A DNA stretch of 43,465 nt from contig CAIVMQ010000099.1 in NCBI GenBank assembly GCA_903907075.1, forward strand, positions 1 to 43,465, written 5' to 3'. A program made the position numbers and the translations under genes. This stretch comes from an uncultured Bacteroidia bacterium (GTDB lineage: Bacteria > Bacteroidota > Bacteroidia > Bacteroidales > Prolixibacteraceae). This document shows positions 1 to 8,528 of the stretch, one piece after another (position 1 is the first letter of the stretch; each line of letters begins with the position of its first letter). The notes below the pieces were generated by a model that worked only from the letters and a program-made list of their open reading frames with translations, had not been told where the DNA came from and did not search any database.

Positions 1-5
1 TTATA

Positions 6-34
6 CTGATTAAAAATATTTTATTTTTAATCAG
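6..34. terminator. Hairpin terminator-like inverted repeat at window edge
   Basis: A perfect 12-bp inverted repeat (arms 6-17 and 23-34) surrounds a 5-nt loop. The stem is AT-rich with T and A runs on both sides. It probably ends a gene lying left of the window; the direction cannot be told. Confidence 0.5.
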
Positions 35-194
35 TGCCCCCATTTGAATGAAATAAACTAAATTTAAACCTTGTGATAAGGAATAAGCTTTATTTTTACG
101 ACCTAATTTAACAAACTACTAATACTAGGGTATATATTATCCGGTTTGCTTTTGCGAGATATAGCCAAATGAAAAAATAATCTAAAACAGGGGT

Positions 195-216
195 TTGACC
201 ACCCTCTAATTTTTTA
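195..216 (+). promoter_or_regulatory. Leader motif shared with another GH78 gene
   Basis: This 22-nt stretch just upstream of the first GH78 start matches 18 of 22 positions at 29432-29453, upstream of another GH78 gene. The common core is CTCTAATTT preceded by TTGA-CAC. It may be the promoter or initial transcribed region, or a shared operator. The rest of 1-220 holds no recognisable gene. Confidence 0.35.
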
Positions 217-220
217 TCTT

Positions 221-2893
221 ATGTTAAATTTTTTTGGAAGTTTACAGATCTTACTTGTTCTGTTCCTATCGAGTTGCTCAAGTTTCAAATCTGATCAGTC
301 AGTTTATGATCTTCAATGTGAGTCCCTCACAAATCCGCTGGGTATTTCGACTTCAACACCGGGTTTAAGTTGGAAGATAATGTCTGATGTCAATGAGAGT
401 ATTCAGAGTAGTTATCAAATTTTAGCTGCCAGTGATAGTTTAAAATTAACTGAAAAGGATGCCGATTTGTGGAATTCGGGTAAGGTAAACTCTCAGGAGA
501 GTGTTATGGTTAACTGGAAAGGGAAGAGTCTTTCTTCCAGGTCGCTGGTTTATTGGAAAGTAAAGGTATGGAATAACAAGGAGAAGGAATCTGGTTGGAG
601 CACTATAAATAACTTTAGTGTTGGTCTTTTACCTCACGAAGATTGGAACGCCGATTATATTGGTTTATCTCGTGAGGTTGGAAATCCCGAGAGCCCACTA
701 TTAAGAAAGCAGTTTCATATTTCGGGTAAAGCAGATAAACGATTGGTTTATGTCAACTCATTGGGGTATCACGAGGTTTATATTAATGGGGTAAAAGTTG
801 GTGACGGCTTAATGGCTCCGGCTGTTTCACAGTTTAATAAACGGTCATTAAGTGTAACCTATGATATTTCTCCGTATTTAACGGATGGTGAAAATGATAT
901 TATTATCTGGTTGGGTCGAGGATGGTATGTTACCGGATTGCCTGGTGTTGCTTATGAAGGTCCTGTGGTTAAGGCCAGAATTGAAGAATTAAAGGGTGAG
1001 AAATGGACTACTCTTGCAATTACAGACTCAACCTGGCGAGGTAGAGAGAGTGGTTATACGTGTGTAAAAGTTGGTAAGGAAGGCCATTTTGGTGGGGAGA
1101 GAATAAATAAAGCACTTGTTTTACCTGATCTCACTGCGGCAACATTAAATAAAAATAGATGGTTTCCTATTATAACCCCTACAATACCGACCACATTAGT
1201 AACTCCACAGACCACCGAATTAAACCGGATTAGGGGGGCTGTAAACGCTGTTTCTATTAAGCCTTTTGGCCCTCAATCGTGGTTAGTAGATATGGGAACA
1301 ACCCTCACTGGTCAGGCTGAGATTAAGTTTGAAGGACTTCAGTCGGGTCAAGAGGTGCTCTTGGAATATGGCGATCACCTGGATGAAGAGATGCAGGTGG
1401 CAGACCAGCGCCAGGAAGATCGGTATGTGGCTAGTGGTGTTGGGAACGAGATATTTCGAAGTAAATTTAATTATCATGGTTTCCGTTTTCTTAAAATCAG
1501 TAATCTCGCCGTAGAACCTAAGAAAGAGAATATTAAGGCTTATCTGGTGCATACCGATTACCGTGAGGCGGCTACTTTTCAATGTTCAGACAGCGATTTA
1601 AATACAATTCACAATATGCTGTTTTATACCCTTCGCTGCTTAAGTATTGGAGGGTATCTTGTAGACTGTCCTACCTTGGAGCGTTTAGGTTACGGAGGAG
1701 ATGGAAATGCCTCGACGTTAACTGCTCAGACGATGTTCGATTTAGGTCCCTTGTATTCAAATTGGCTTCAGGCATGGAGTGACTGCATTCGCGAGGATGG
1801 TGGAATGCCACATACAGCCCCTAATCCCTATCCAGCCGGAGGAGGTCCTTACTGGTGTGGCTTTATTATTACGGCAACCTGGAAAACCTATCAGAATTAT
1901 GGTGATATCCGGTTATTGGAAAAATATTACCCGGTTATGCAACTGTGGCTTGGATATGTAGCTAAATATACAGCTGATGGAATCTTAAAGCCATGGCCTG
2001 AAACAGATTATAGAGGATGGTACCTGGGCGATTGGGCCACTCCAGAGGGGGTGGATCAGAAAGATAAATCATCGATTGACCTGGTAAACAATTGCTTTGT
2101 GAGTCAATGTCTTGAAACGATGGAGAAGATCTCAAACAAATTAGGTAAGGGCGATGAAGCAAAACGATATGCTCTGCAAAATGAACAACTTAAAAAGCAG
2201 ATCCATCACACTTTTTTTGATGGCGAAAAACATAGTTACGCAAGCGGATCACAAATTGATCTTGCTTATCCTTTGTTATCGAGCATAGTTCCTGACTCGT
2301 TGAAAGCTAAGGTTCGTAAAACTCTTGAAAACGAAATTCGGATTAATCGAAAGGGGCATGTAGCAACCGGGTTAGTAGGCATTCCTGTCTTTACAGAATG
2401 GGCAGTCAAGAATCATGCTGTTGACCTATTTTATACGATGTTGAAAAAGCGTGATTATCCAGGATATCTCTTCATGGTAGATAATGGTGCTACAACAACC
2501 TGGGAACATTGGTCAGGGCAACGCAGCCGTATTCATAATTGTTACAATGGCATTGGATCCTGGTTTTATCAGGCTGTTGGTGGCATAAGGCCTGATGAAG
2601 ATTATCCTGGCTATCGCGAGGTATTCATTGATCCGCAAATTCCACAAGGTGTGACCTGGGCTAATACGTCAAAAAAGACCCCTTATGGAACGCTTCTTTC
2701 AAATTGGGTACTCGAGAATACTAAACTTACTTTAACGATTCAGGTACCTGTAGGTTGTAAAGCGAAAGTTGTCATTCCTCAAGCAGCCAAAACCTATATG
2801 CTCAATGGGAAAAGTTATGATCTGGTATCGCAAAAGGAAAATTCTTTAGTAACCATCGGCAGTGGAAAATATACACTAAGCTACACCAGGTAA
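221..2893 (+). CDS. Alpha-L-rhamnosidase, GH78 family, lipoprotein
   Basis: An exported enzyme predicted to release terminal alpha-L-rhamnose from polysaccharides or glycosides by an inverting mechanism. The N-terminus is a lipoprotein signal with a lipobox ending LSSC near residue 19, so it is probably membrane-anchored in the envelope. The order fits GH78: an N-terminal beta-sandwich starting around CESLTNPLG, a rhamnosidase N domain with the VYVNSLGYHEVYING motif, a concanavalin-like domain, the (alpha/alpha)6 catalytic barrel and a C-terminal beta-sandwich. The barrel carries DCPTLERLGYGGDG (D482, E487 the likely general acid) and TTTWEHW (E762 the likely general base). Its 890 residues are normal for the family. 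It stands alone on its strand, and the neighbouring minus-strand gene is unrelated. The exact linkage and substrate are unknown; it is quite diverged from the two other GH78 proteins here. Confidence 0.93.
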   Translation: MLNFFGSLQILLVLFLSSCSSFKSDQSVYDLQCESLTNPLGISTSTPGLSWKIMSDVNESIQSSYQILAASDSLKLTEKDADLWNSGKVNSQESVMVNWKGKSLSSRSLVYWKVKVWNNKEKESGWSTINNFSVGLLPHEDWNADYIGLSREVGNPESPLLRKQFHISGKADKRLVYVNSLGYHEVYINGVKVGDGLMAPAVSQFNKRSLSVTYDISPYLTDGENDIIIWLGRGWYVTGLPGVAYEGPVVKARIEELKGEKWTTLAITDSTWRGRESGYTCVKVGKEGHFGGERINKALVLPDLTAATLNKNRWFPIITPTIPTTLVTPQTTELNRIRGAVNAVSIKPFGPQSWLVDMGTTLTGQAEIKFEGLQSGQEVLLEYGDHLDEEMQVADQRQEDRYVASGVGNEIFRSKFNYHGFRFLKISNLAVEPKKENIKAYLVHTDYREAATFQCSDSDLNTIHNMLFYTLRCLSIGGYLVDCPTLERLGYGGDGNASTLTAQTMFDLGPLYSNWLQAWSDCIREDGGMPHTAPNPYPAGGGPYWCGFIITATWKTYQNYGDIRLLEKYYPVMQLWLGYVAKYTADGILKPWPETDYRGWYLGDWATPEGVDQKDKSSIDLVNNCFVSQCLETMEKISNKLGKGDEAKRYALQNEQLKKQIHHTFFDGEKHSYASGSQIDLAYPLLSSIVPDSLKAKVRKTLENEIRINRKGHVATGLVGIPVFTEWAVKNHAVDLFYTMLKKRDYPGYLFMVDNGATTTWEHWSGQRSRIHNCYNGIGSWFYQAVGGIRPDEDYPGYREVFIDPQIPQGVTWANTSKKTPYGTLLSNWVLENTKLTLTIQVPVGCKAKVVIPQAAKTYMLNGKSYDLVSQKENSLVTIGSGKYTLSYTR

Positions 2894-2941
2894 TAATAGC
2901 CTTATTTTGTTGATTCTATTAGGTGTCGCCGAATAGTCCTA

Positions 2942-3331
2942 TTAGTGATTTCCGTCGTGTTGAGGTGAATTATTTACCTTTAAGCTATCCACAAAATAAG
3001 TACTCTCTCCCTTCCAGGGTAGAGTGCCATTTTTTTCACGGTAGTGTAGGATAACACTTTGTCCCTGAAGTTTTTCTAACTGCATCGCTACCTCTTTATC
3101 GGTTACAGAGAAGAAAAATTTCTCTGATGCAAGCGCTACATTTGCACTGCTTTGGATACTGCTTAGGATCATCTCTCCCTCATAGGTCTTGAAAATATTT
3201 CCTTTGTAGGATATTTTTTGAAGCAGTCCTGCTCGATAACCTTCGCTATAGGTAAACGAATATTTCCAGTAGATAACCAAGGCAAACACAATAAGAATTG
3301 TTGCTGTTGCCTGTAAAATAAATTTCTTCAT
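2942..3331 (-). CDS. Small membrane-anchored protein, conserved in Bacteroidota
   Basis: The function is not known. The 129-residue protein has one N-terminal membrane segment (about residues 4-22, ILQATATILIVFALVIYW) followed by a soluble, probably periplasmic part. Conserved-looking elements are YSEGYRAG, a KTYEGEM stretch, and a C-terminal part rich in beta-strand-forming residues ending near HYREKNGTLPW. From memory, relatives in Bacteroides are often labelled 6-phosphogluconate dehydrogenase, but nothing here resembles that enzyme: there is no Rossmann glycine motif and the length is a quarter of it. It is divergent from the EttA gene, with about 190 bp of shared upstream DNA. No partner gene suggests a role. 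Confidence 0.75.
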   Translation of the reverse strand: MKKFILQATATILIVFALVIYWKYSFTYSEGYRAGLLQKISYKGNIFKTYEGEMILSSIQSSANVALASEKFFFSVTDKEVAMQLEKLQGQSVILHYREKNGTLPWKGESTYFVDSLKVNNSPQHDGNH

Positions 3332-3499
3332 TGGATTAAAGTATTATAAGATTGATAAATGATCTTGAGCTAGCTAATTTAAATTTGAATAATGATTCAA
3401 AATCAGTGAGCTAAATTATTGAATTTTAATTAAATCACATTGAAATGGTTAATATCTCTAAAACTATTGTCAATTCTGATTAAAAATACGAATTTTGGG

Positions 3500-3515
3500 A
3501 CTCTAATTAATAAAA
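3500..3515 (+). promoter_or_regulatory. ACTCTAATT leader element before ettA
   Basis: ACTCTAATTAATAAAA lies 6 nt before the EttA start. It matches 29440-29456, upstream of a GH78 gene, except for one missing T, and shares CTCTAATT with 205-212. A TACGAATTTTG stretch at 3487-3497 lies just before it and could be a -7 element with non-standard spacing. Confidence 0.3.
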
Positions 3516-3521
3516 TTTTCC

Positions 3522-5207
3522 ATGGCAGAAGATCGACAGATTATATTTTCAATGTATAAGGTAAGTAAGACTTATCCACCTCAGAAACAAGTAATAAAAG
3601 ATATTTCACTCTCGTTTTATCTGGGAGCCAAGATTGGAATTATCGGGCTTAACGGCTCAGGTAAATCGACTCTTCTAAAGATTATTGCTGGAATGGAGAA
3701 GGATTTTAATGGTGAGTTAGTCTTTTCTCCTGGTTATACCGTAGGTCATTTATCTCAGGAGCCAATCCTTGATGACACAAAAACCGTCATGGGTATTGTG
3801 CAGGAAGGGGCGCAAGAGATTGTGGATATATTGGATGAATATGAGGATATCAATCAGCGTTTTGGATTGCCTGAAGTGTATGAAAATCCTGATGTAATGG
3901 AGAAGCTTATGGACCGGCAAGCGGTACTTCAGGAGAAAATCGATGCAACCGACGCCTGGAATCTGAATAATAAACTTGAGCGCGCGATGGATGCTTTGCG
4001 TTGTCCGGATGGTGATACTTCAGTGAAAGTGTTATCCGGAGGTGAACGCCGCCGCGTGGCACTCTGTCGATTACTATTAAAACAACCCGATATCTTGCTT
4101 CTTGATGAGCCTACCAACCACCTCGATGCAGAGTCTGTGGAGTGGCTCGAGCTACATTTACAGCAATATAAAGGGACTGTTATTTGTATTACCCATGACC
4201 GTTATTTCCTTGATAACGTTGCTGGTTGGATTCTTGAACTCGATAGGGGCGAGGGTATTCCATGGAAAGGAAACTACTCGAGCTGGCTTGAGCAAAAATC
4301 AAAGCGGTTAGAGATGGAGGAGAAGGGGGTATCAAAACGGCGCAAAACACTTGAACGTGAGTTAGAATGGGTCAAGATGAGTCCCAAGGCACGTCAAGCA
4401 AAATCAAAAGCGCGTCTAGGGGCTTACGAAAAACTCTTGAATGAGGATGTTAAACAGAAAGAGGATAAACTCGAGTTGTTTATTCCTAATGGACCTCGTC
4501 TGGGAGATAAAGTAATTGAAGCGCATGGCGTTTCAAAAGCTTATGGAGATAGGTTATTATTTGAAGGACTCGATTTTGTGTTGCCTCCCAATGGTATTGT
4601 TGGGGTTATTGGTCCCAATGGTGCAGGAAAAACAACGCTGTTCCGTATGATCCTCGGACTCGAAAAAATAGATTCCGGAAGTTTCTCGGTAGGAGAGACG
4701 GTAAAGATTGGTTATGCCGATCAGGGACACGAAGCTATTGTTGACGATAAAACTGTTTATCAGGTCCTCTCAGGAGGGACTGATGAGGTGATGGTTGGTG
4801 GTAGAATGCTTAACGCAAGGGCTTATGTTTCACGCTTTAACTTTAGTGGTTCTGATCAGGAGAAGAAATGTGGTGTACTTTCCGGTGGAGAGCGTAACCG
4901 ACTGCATCTGGCATTAACATTGAAATCAGAGGCAAACGTCCTTTTACTCGATGAGCCTACGAATGATATTGATGTGAATACCTTGCGGGCTCTAGAAGAA
5001 GGGCTTGATAGCTTTGCAGGATGTGCCGTAGTAATCTCTCATGATAGATGGTTTCTGGACCGTGTTGCTACTCATATCTTAGCTTTTGAAGGAAATTCGC
5101 AAGTCTACTACTTTGAAGGTAGTTATTCGGAATATGAGGAAAATAAGAAGAAACGACTCGGTGACAGTACACCTCATAGGATAAGGTATAAGAAATTAGG
5201 CGAATAG
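3522..5207 (+). CDS. ettA: Energy-dependent translational throttle EttA (ABC-F ATPase)
   Basis: A soluble ABC-F protein with two ATPase domains and no membrane part. EttA binds the ribosomal E site and gates the first elongation step according to the ATP/ADP ratio. Domain 1 has Walker A GLNGSGKST (residues 42-50), signature LSGGERRRV (about 170) and Walker B LLLDEPTNHLD (about 193). A basic coiled P-site-interacting linker rich in K and R follows, including SPKARQAKSKAR. Domain 2 has GPNGAGKTT (about 364), LSGGERNR (about 453) and LLLDEPTNDID (about 477). The 561-residue length and the C-terminal PHRIRYKKL match EttA rather than Uup or other ABC-F subgroups. It is monocistronic and ends in a strong hairpin. 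The start ATG is supported by the usual MAED..II.SMYKVSKTYPP beginning of the family. Confidence 0.95.
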   Translation: MAEDRQIIFSMYKVSKTYPPQKQVIKDISLSFYLGAKIGIIGLNGSGKSTLLKIIAGMEKDFNGELVFSPGYTVGHLSQEPILDDTKTVMGIVQEGAQEIVDILDEYEDINQRFGLPEVYENPDVMEKLMDRQAVLQEKIDATDAWNLNNKLERAMDALRCPDGDTSVKVLSGGERRRVALCRLLLKQPDILLLDEPTNHLDAESVEWLELHLQQYKGTVICITHDRYFLDNVAGWILELDRGEGIPWKGNYSSWLEQKSKRLEMEEKGVSKRRKTLERELEWVKMSPKARQAKSKARLGAYEKLLNEDVKQKEDKLELFIPNGPRLGDKVIEAHGVSKAYGDRLLFEGLDFVLPPNGIVGVIGPNGAGKTTLFRMILGLEKIDSGSFSVGETVKIGYADQGHEAIVDDKTVYQVLSGGTDEVMVGGRMLNARAYVSRFNFSGSDQEKKCGVLSGGERNRLHLALTLKSEANVLLLDEPTNDIDVNTLRALEEGLDSFAGCAVVISHDRWFLDRVATHILAFEGNSQVYYFEGSYSEYEENKKKRLGDSTPHRIRYKKLGE

Positions 5208-5249
5208 CCAATTTTAAGGTTTCCTAATTTAAGTATAAAAGGAACATAA

Positions 5250-5294
5250 GCAAGCTAAATAATCCTGGACTATATCCAGGATTATTTAGTTTGC
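5250..5294 (+). terminator. Strong intrinsic terminator of ettA
   Basis: A 20-bp stem with one G:T pair (5250-5269 with 5275-5294) and a 5-nt loop is followed directly by TTTTTC. It lies 43 bp after the ettA stop, between convergent genes. Confidence 0.9.
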
Positions 5295-5357
5295 TTTTTC
5301 TCAGTGGCAAAATCCTAGGTTGCAGCAAATTTGCTTTTTTCTTCTTTTCAGATATTA

Positions 5358-6413
5358 TTAACCTTTAAATTCCACCGTTTTCTTCAACCGGTTACTTTCA
5401 AGGCAAGCCTCCAAAACTCGAATAATTGTCAATGCCTCTTCAGGTTTTACAAATAGCTCTTTCCCTTCCCTGATTGTTCCATGCAATTTAGTGTAAAATG
5501 CGGCTAAATCACCTGCAATAGTTTCTACTTTCCCATGGAAGTGAAGGCCATTAACCGTCGTATTTAAGGTTCCCCAATCGTCGGGCTTATCTTCTCCCCA
5601 TTGTGGCTCATTTGGAAGGTGATGCTGTTTAAGAAGCTCCTCTTGGGGATCAGTACCCATTTTTACAAATGACCCTTCCGTTCCATGGACACTATATTGA
5701 GGCCCGATTTCTCGCACCAGATAAGAGCTGCGCAAGATTGCATTAAACGTGCCGTAATGTAGCCTGATATCAAAATTATCTGTTGTACGACCACCTGTTC
5801 TCAAGATATTCAGATGTGCCGTAACTGCATTAGGGATTCCAAATAATACAAGTGTTTGGTCTACAATGTGTGAACCGAGATTAAATAATACACCAGTCCG
5901 TTCATCCCCATCTTCTTTCCATGAGCCCTCCTGAATATAATTCCGATAGCGATCGTAATGGGCCTCAAATTCCACAACCCGACCAAGCAGTTTCTCATCC
6001 AGTATTTTTTTAAGCGTCTGAAAACCATTGTCTAAGCGTTTGCTTTGATAGACTGTCAGGATCACATCATTTTGATGAGCCAATGAGATTAGTTCGCGCG
6101 CATCTTCACTTGTTTTAGTGAAGGGTTTCTCTACAACAACATGTTTACCAGCTAGTATCGCCTGCTTGGCCATATCGAAATGGAGGTAGTCAGGGGTATT
6201 AACTAGCACAAGTTCCACTTCAGGATCCTTCAGTATCTCGTCGTAACTACGCACGATTTGCGCTTCGGGATAGCGTTGTGCCGATATATTCTTACTGCGC
6301 TCCAGAATCTTATGGATCTTGTACTTCTCTGGAAAGATTTTTAGTGATGGTCCCTGAAATACCACGCCAGACATTCCAAACGAGGCTATAGCCGTTACAA
6401 TAGGTTTGCTCAT
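5358..6413 (-). CDS. Gfo/Idh/MocA-family NAD(P)-dependent oxidoreductase
   Basis: A predicted cytoplasmic sugar or cyclitol dehydrogenase with an N-terminal Rossmann domain (about residues 1-120) and a C-terminal alpha/beta substrate domain. The conserved EKPFTK motif (about residue 95) carries the family's catalytic or cofactor-contacting lysine. The dinucleotide-binding turn reads SFGMSG, so the usual first glycine is serine. The segment DPQEELLKQHHLP and the following WGTLNT part resemble the YdgJ/YhhX branch, whose substrates are poorly defined (scyllo-inositol for some members). There is no signal peptide, so unlike the second Gfo/Idh/MocA protein in this window it works in the cytoplasm. 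It has its own promoter-like boxes 24 bp upstream, downstream of corA on the same strand. The substrate cannot be told. Confidence 0.88.
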   Translation of the reverse strand: MSKPIVTAIASFGMSGVVFQGPSLKIFPEKYKIHKILERSKNISAQRYPEAQIVRSYDEILKDPEVELVLVNTPDYLHFDMAKQAILAGKHVVVEKPFTKTSEDARELISLAHQNDVILTVYQSKRLDNGFQTLKKILDEKLLGRVVEFEAHYDRYRNYIQEGSWKEDGDERTGVLFNLGSHIVDQTLVLFGIPNAVTAHLNILRTGGRTTDNFDIRLHYGTFNAILRSSYLVREIGPQYSVHGTEGSFVKMGTDPQEELLKQHHLPNEPQWGEDKPDDWGTLNTTVNGLHFHGKVETIAGDLAAFYTKLHGTIREGKELFVKPEEALTIIRVLEACLESNRLKKTVEFKG

Positions 6414-6436
6414 AGAGGTCTAATTAATTAAAGATT

Positions 6437-6468
6437 CAAAGATAGCTGAATGTTTCTGTTTTTTCCAA
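6437..6468 (-). promoter_or_regulatory. Bacteroidota-type promoter for the oxidoreductase
   Basis: On the minus strand there is a TATCTTTG -7 box (6444-6437, consensus TAnnTTTG) and a TTG -33 element (6468-6466) with 21 bp between them. The -7 box lies 24 bp before the ATG at 6413. Confidence 0.5.
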
Positions 6469-6481
6469 TTAGAAATGGCCA

Positions 6482-7576
6482 TTAAAGCCATTTTTTACGT
6501 CGAAAGAAACTGAGCATAATAAGTGTAATCACGGTCATTGCACCCCAGAAAATAAAATATCCAGACTTAAGTTCAAGCTCAGGCAAGTATTTAAAATTCA
6601 TGCCATAAACACCTGCAAAGAAGGTGAGTGGGATGAATATAGTTGAGAAAATAGTGAGTACTTTCATGATTTCATTCATTTTGTAACTTACTGTCGATAG
6701 GTAAAGATCCATCATTCCAGAGGTTAGATCACGTAAACTTTCCAGGGTCTCAATAATTTGAATCGTATGGTCGTAATTATTGCGAAAATAGATTCGTGTT
6801 TCATCGTGGATAAGTTGATGATCAGAGCGCTGAAGCTGATTTAATACCTCCCGAGCTGGCCAGATTGTTTTTTTAACATATCCTAAACGGCGTTTAATCT
6901 TATAAATAGCCTCCTGACTTGATTGTCCAGGGGAGGTGATTAACTCCTCTTCTATCTCTTCGATGCTCTCGCCGATATCTTCAATTATAGTAAAATAGTG
7001 ATCAATGATGATATCTATAATTGTAAAGGCGAGGTAATCACTTTTCATTTTTCGCACCCTCCCTTTACTTGTTAAGATTCTATTGCGTAAAGTATCGAAT
7101 ACCAGTGGTGACGTTTCGTGAAAGGAGAGCACATAATTTGTCCCAATAATCAGACTGACTTGTTCAATAGTTACCTCACGGCTTTCCGGATTAATTTGTA
7201 AAATCTTGAAAATCATAAAAATATATTCATCACGCTCTTCGATTCGGGGCCGTTGTGTTGTATTGGCAATATCTTCAAGATCGAGGGATATAATTCCAAA
7301 TCTGGTTCCAAACTCATTGAGAATTTCGGAATTATGCACCCCCGTGACCTGAATCCATTTTATTCCAGGACGCGACAGAAAACCTTCAATCTCTTTTACA
7401 GAGCCAACGGTATGCAGATTGGCTATCGTCGATTCGTCGTACTCTAAAAGTTCAATGTTAACCTCATCTTGGCGTGGTTTGCCAATGTATTCAACAGTTC
7501 CCGGAATACTTCCTTGTTCGGCCGTTTTAGTGACAAACTTTTGGAGGTCGACTTTTTTTAATTTTCTTTTATGCAT
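6482..7576 (-). CDS. corA: CorA-family magnesium/cobalt transporter
   Basis: A divalent-cation channel of the inner membrane, expected to be pentameric. The long acidic N-terminal cytoplasmic domain (about residues 1-290) ends in the stalk helix. Two transmembrane helices close the protein, and the first ends in the signature YGMNFKYLPEL, with the GMN selectivity filter at residues 325-327. The extreme C-terminus is basic (FFRRKKW), as in other CorA proteins. The 364-residue length is usual. Lone CorA genes are common and the neighbours do not refine the function. The ion preference (Mg2+, Co2+, or Zn2+ efflux as in ZntB relatives) cannot be read from sequence alone, although the GMN-plus-acidic-loop form favours Mg2+. 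Confidence 0.93.
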   Translation of the reverse strand: MHKRKLKKVDLQKFVTKTAEQGSIPGTVEYIGKPRQDEVNIELLEYDESTIANLHTVGSVKEIEGFLSRPGIKWIQVTGVHNSEILNEFGTRFGIISLDLEDIANTTQRPRIEERDEYIFMIFKILQINPESREVTIEQVSLIIGTNYVLSFHETSPLVFDTLRNRILTSKGRVRKMKSDYLAFTIIDIIIDHYFTIIEDIGESIEEIEEELITSPGQSSQEAIYKIKRRLGYVKKTIWPAREVLNQLQRSDHQLIHDETRIYFRNNYDHTIQIIETLESLRDLTSGMMDLYLSTVSYKMNEIMKVLTIFSTIFIPLTFFAGVYGMNFKYLPELELKSGYFIFWGAMTVITLIMLSFFRRKKWL

Positions 7577-8024
7577 GAGGAATAGGTGATTTAAGACTGA
7601 TCACTAGGTTGAAAGTGAAATTTAAACTTACATTAAATTTGCAAGAGTTGATTGGTAAATCGAAATTAAAATGTTTTAAAGTAACCAGAAAAGGTTAGAA
7701 TACATTGATATCCTATTTCAGATTGTACGTAAAGAGTTTATAATTTTTTTGCCACCAAAACACAAAGGCACCAATATGGCTCATTATGCTCACCATGATT
7801 ATTAAAATGTTAGTCCAATTTAGTGTTTTGGATTTTTGGTGTCAACTTTCTATGTCTGTCAAGTATGTAAATACAACAATAATCCTTATGCATTTCTTCT
7901 TGATCCGGCTTGTTATGCTGCGCCTGGGTTTGAGTATTTAAATAAATCTCTTTTTTGAATCATATTTGTAAAAAAGTATTTAGGTTTGAAAAGTTTTTAT
8001 GGGATTAATTTAAAGTCTTCAGAT
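7577..8024. other. Intergenic region between divergent corA and thioredoxin genes
   Basis: About 450 bp without a credible ORF. Two loosely inverted stretches (about 7751-7775, GCCACCAAAACACAAAGGCACC, and about 7820-7846 on the opposite strand) resemble decayed forms of the GTGCCTTC repeat family seen at 37667-37808. A TAGGTTTG box at 7981-7988 could be a -7 element for the thioredoxin gene. No other structure was found. Confidence 0.4.
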
Positions 8025-8477
8025 ATGAAAAATTTACTCTCCCTAGTTGGAGTATTGATCGTTTTTATGCTAAGTGTTCACACCACTTCTGGCGCAGAAG
8101 GTGAGATTATTAAGATTGATAAGTCTCAGTTCAAAACACTGATTATGGATTATGAGAAAAATCCCACTGTATGGAAATATACCGGTAAATTACCATGTAT
8201 TGTCGATTTCTATGCCGATTGGTGTGGCCCTTGTAAGACTGCATCTCCAATATTAGATGAACTGGCCCGAAAATACAAAGGGCAGATTGTGGTTTACAAG
8301 GTGAATACCGATCAGGAGCGCGAGCTAGCCACGGCATTTGGTATTAGTGGTATTCCTGCATTCTTATGGGTTCCTCAAAATGGAAAGCCGGCAATGACAA
8401 GTGGAATCTCAAAAACGGCGGAGGCAACCAAAGAGGAATTTGAGAAAATGATTCTAGATCTGATCCATAAAAAATAA
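8025..8477 (+). CDS. Exported thioredoxin-fold protein (WCGPCK)
   Basis: A thiol-disulfide oxidoreductase of the thioredoxin superfamily acting outside the cytoplasm. The ATG at 8025 is preferred over an upstream TTG at 7986 because it gives a clean signal peptide (MKNLLSLVGVLIVF, cleavage after about residue 23). The mature part has the standard order: FYADWCGPCKTA active site, KVNTDQE strand, and the cis-proline loop ISGIPAF. The length is about 150 residues and there is no membrane anchor beyond the signal. Likely roles are disulfide reduction or cytochrome c maturation in the periplasm, which would suit the many heme c proteins in this window, but there is no direct link to them. It ends in a hairpin shared with the convergent fucosidase gene. 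Confidence 0.9.
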   Translation: MKNLLSLVGVLIVFMLSVHTTSGAEGEIIKIDKSQFKTLIMDYEKNPTVWKYTGKLPCIVDFYADWCGPCKTASPILDELARKYKGQIVVYKVNTDQERELATAFGISGIPAFLWVPQNGKPAMTSGISKTAEATKEEFEKMILDLIHKK

Positions 8478-8510
8478 AAGAGGACTCAGGTAATCCTAAA
8501 TCCTCTTTTA
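8475..8510. terminator. Bidirectional terminator between thioredoxin and fucosidase genes
   Basis: A 10-bp perfect inverted repeat (8475-8484 with 8501-8510, TAAAAGAGGA / TCCTCTTTTA) with a 16-nt loop overlaps the thioredoxin stop codon. The A/T arms supply a U tract in either direction. Confidence 0.7.
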
Positions 8511-8528
8511 TAAATATTTATTTGACAC

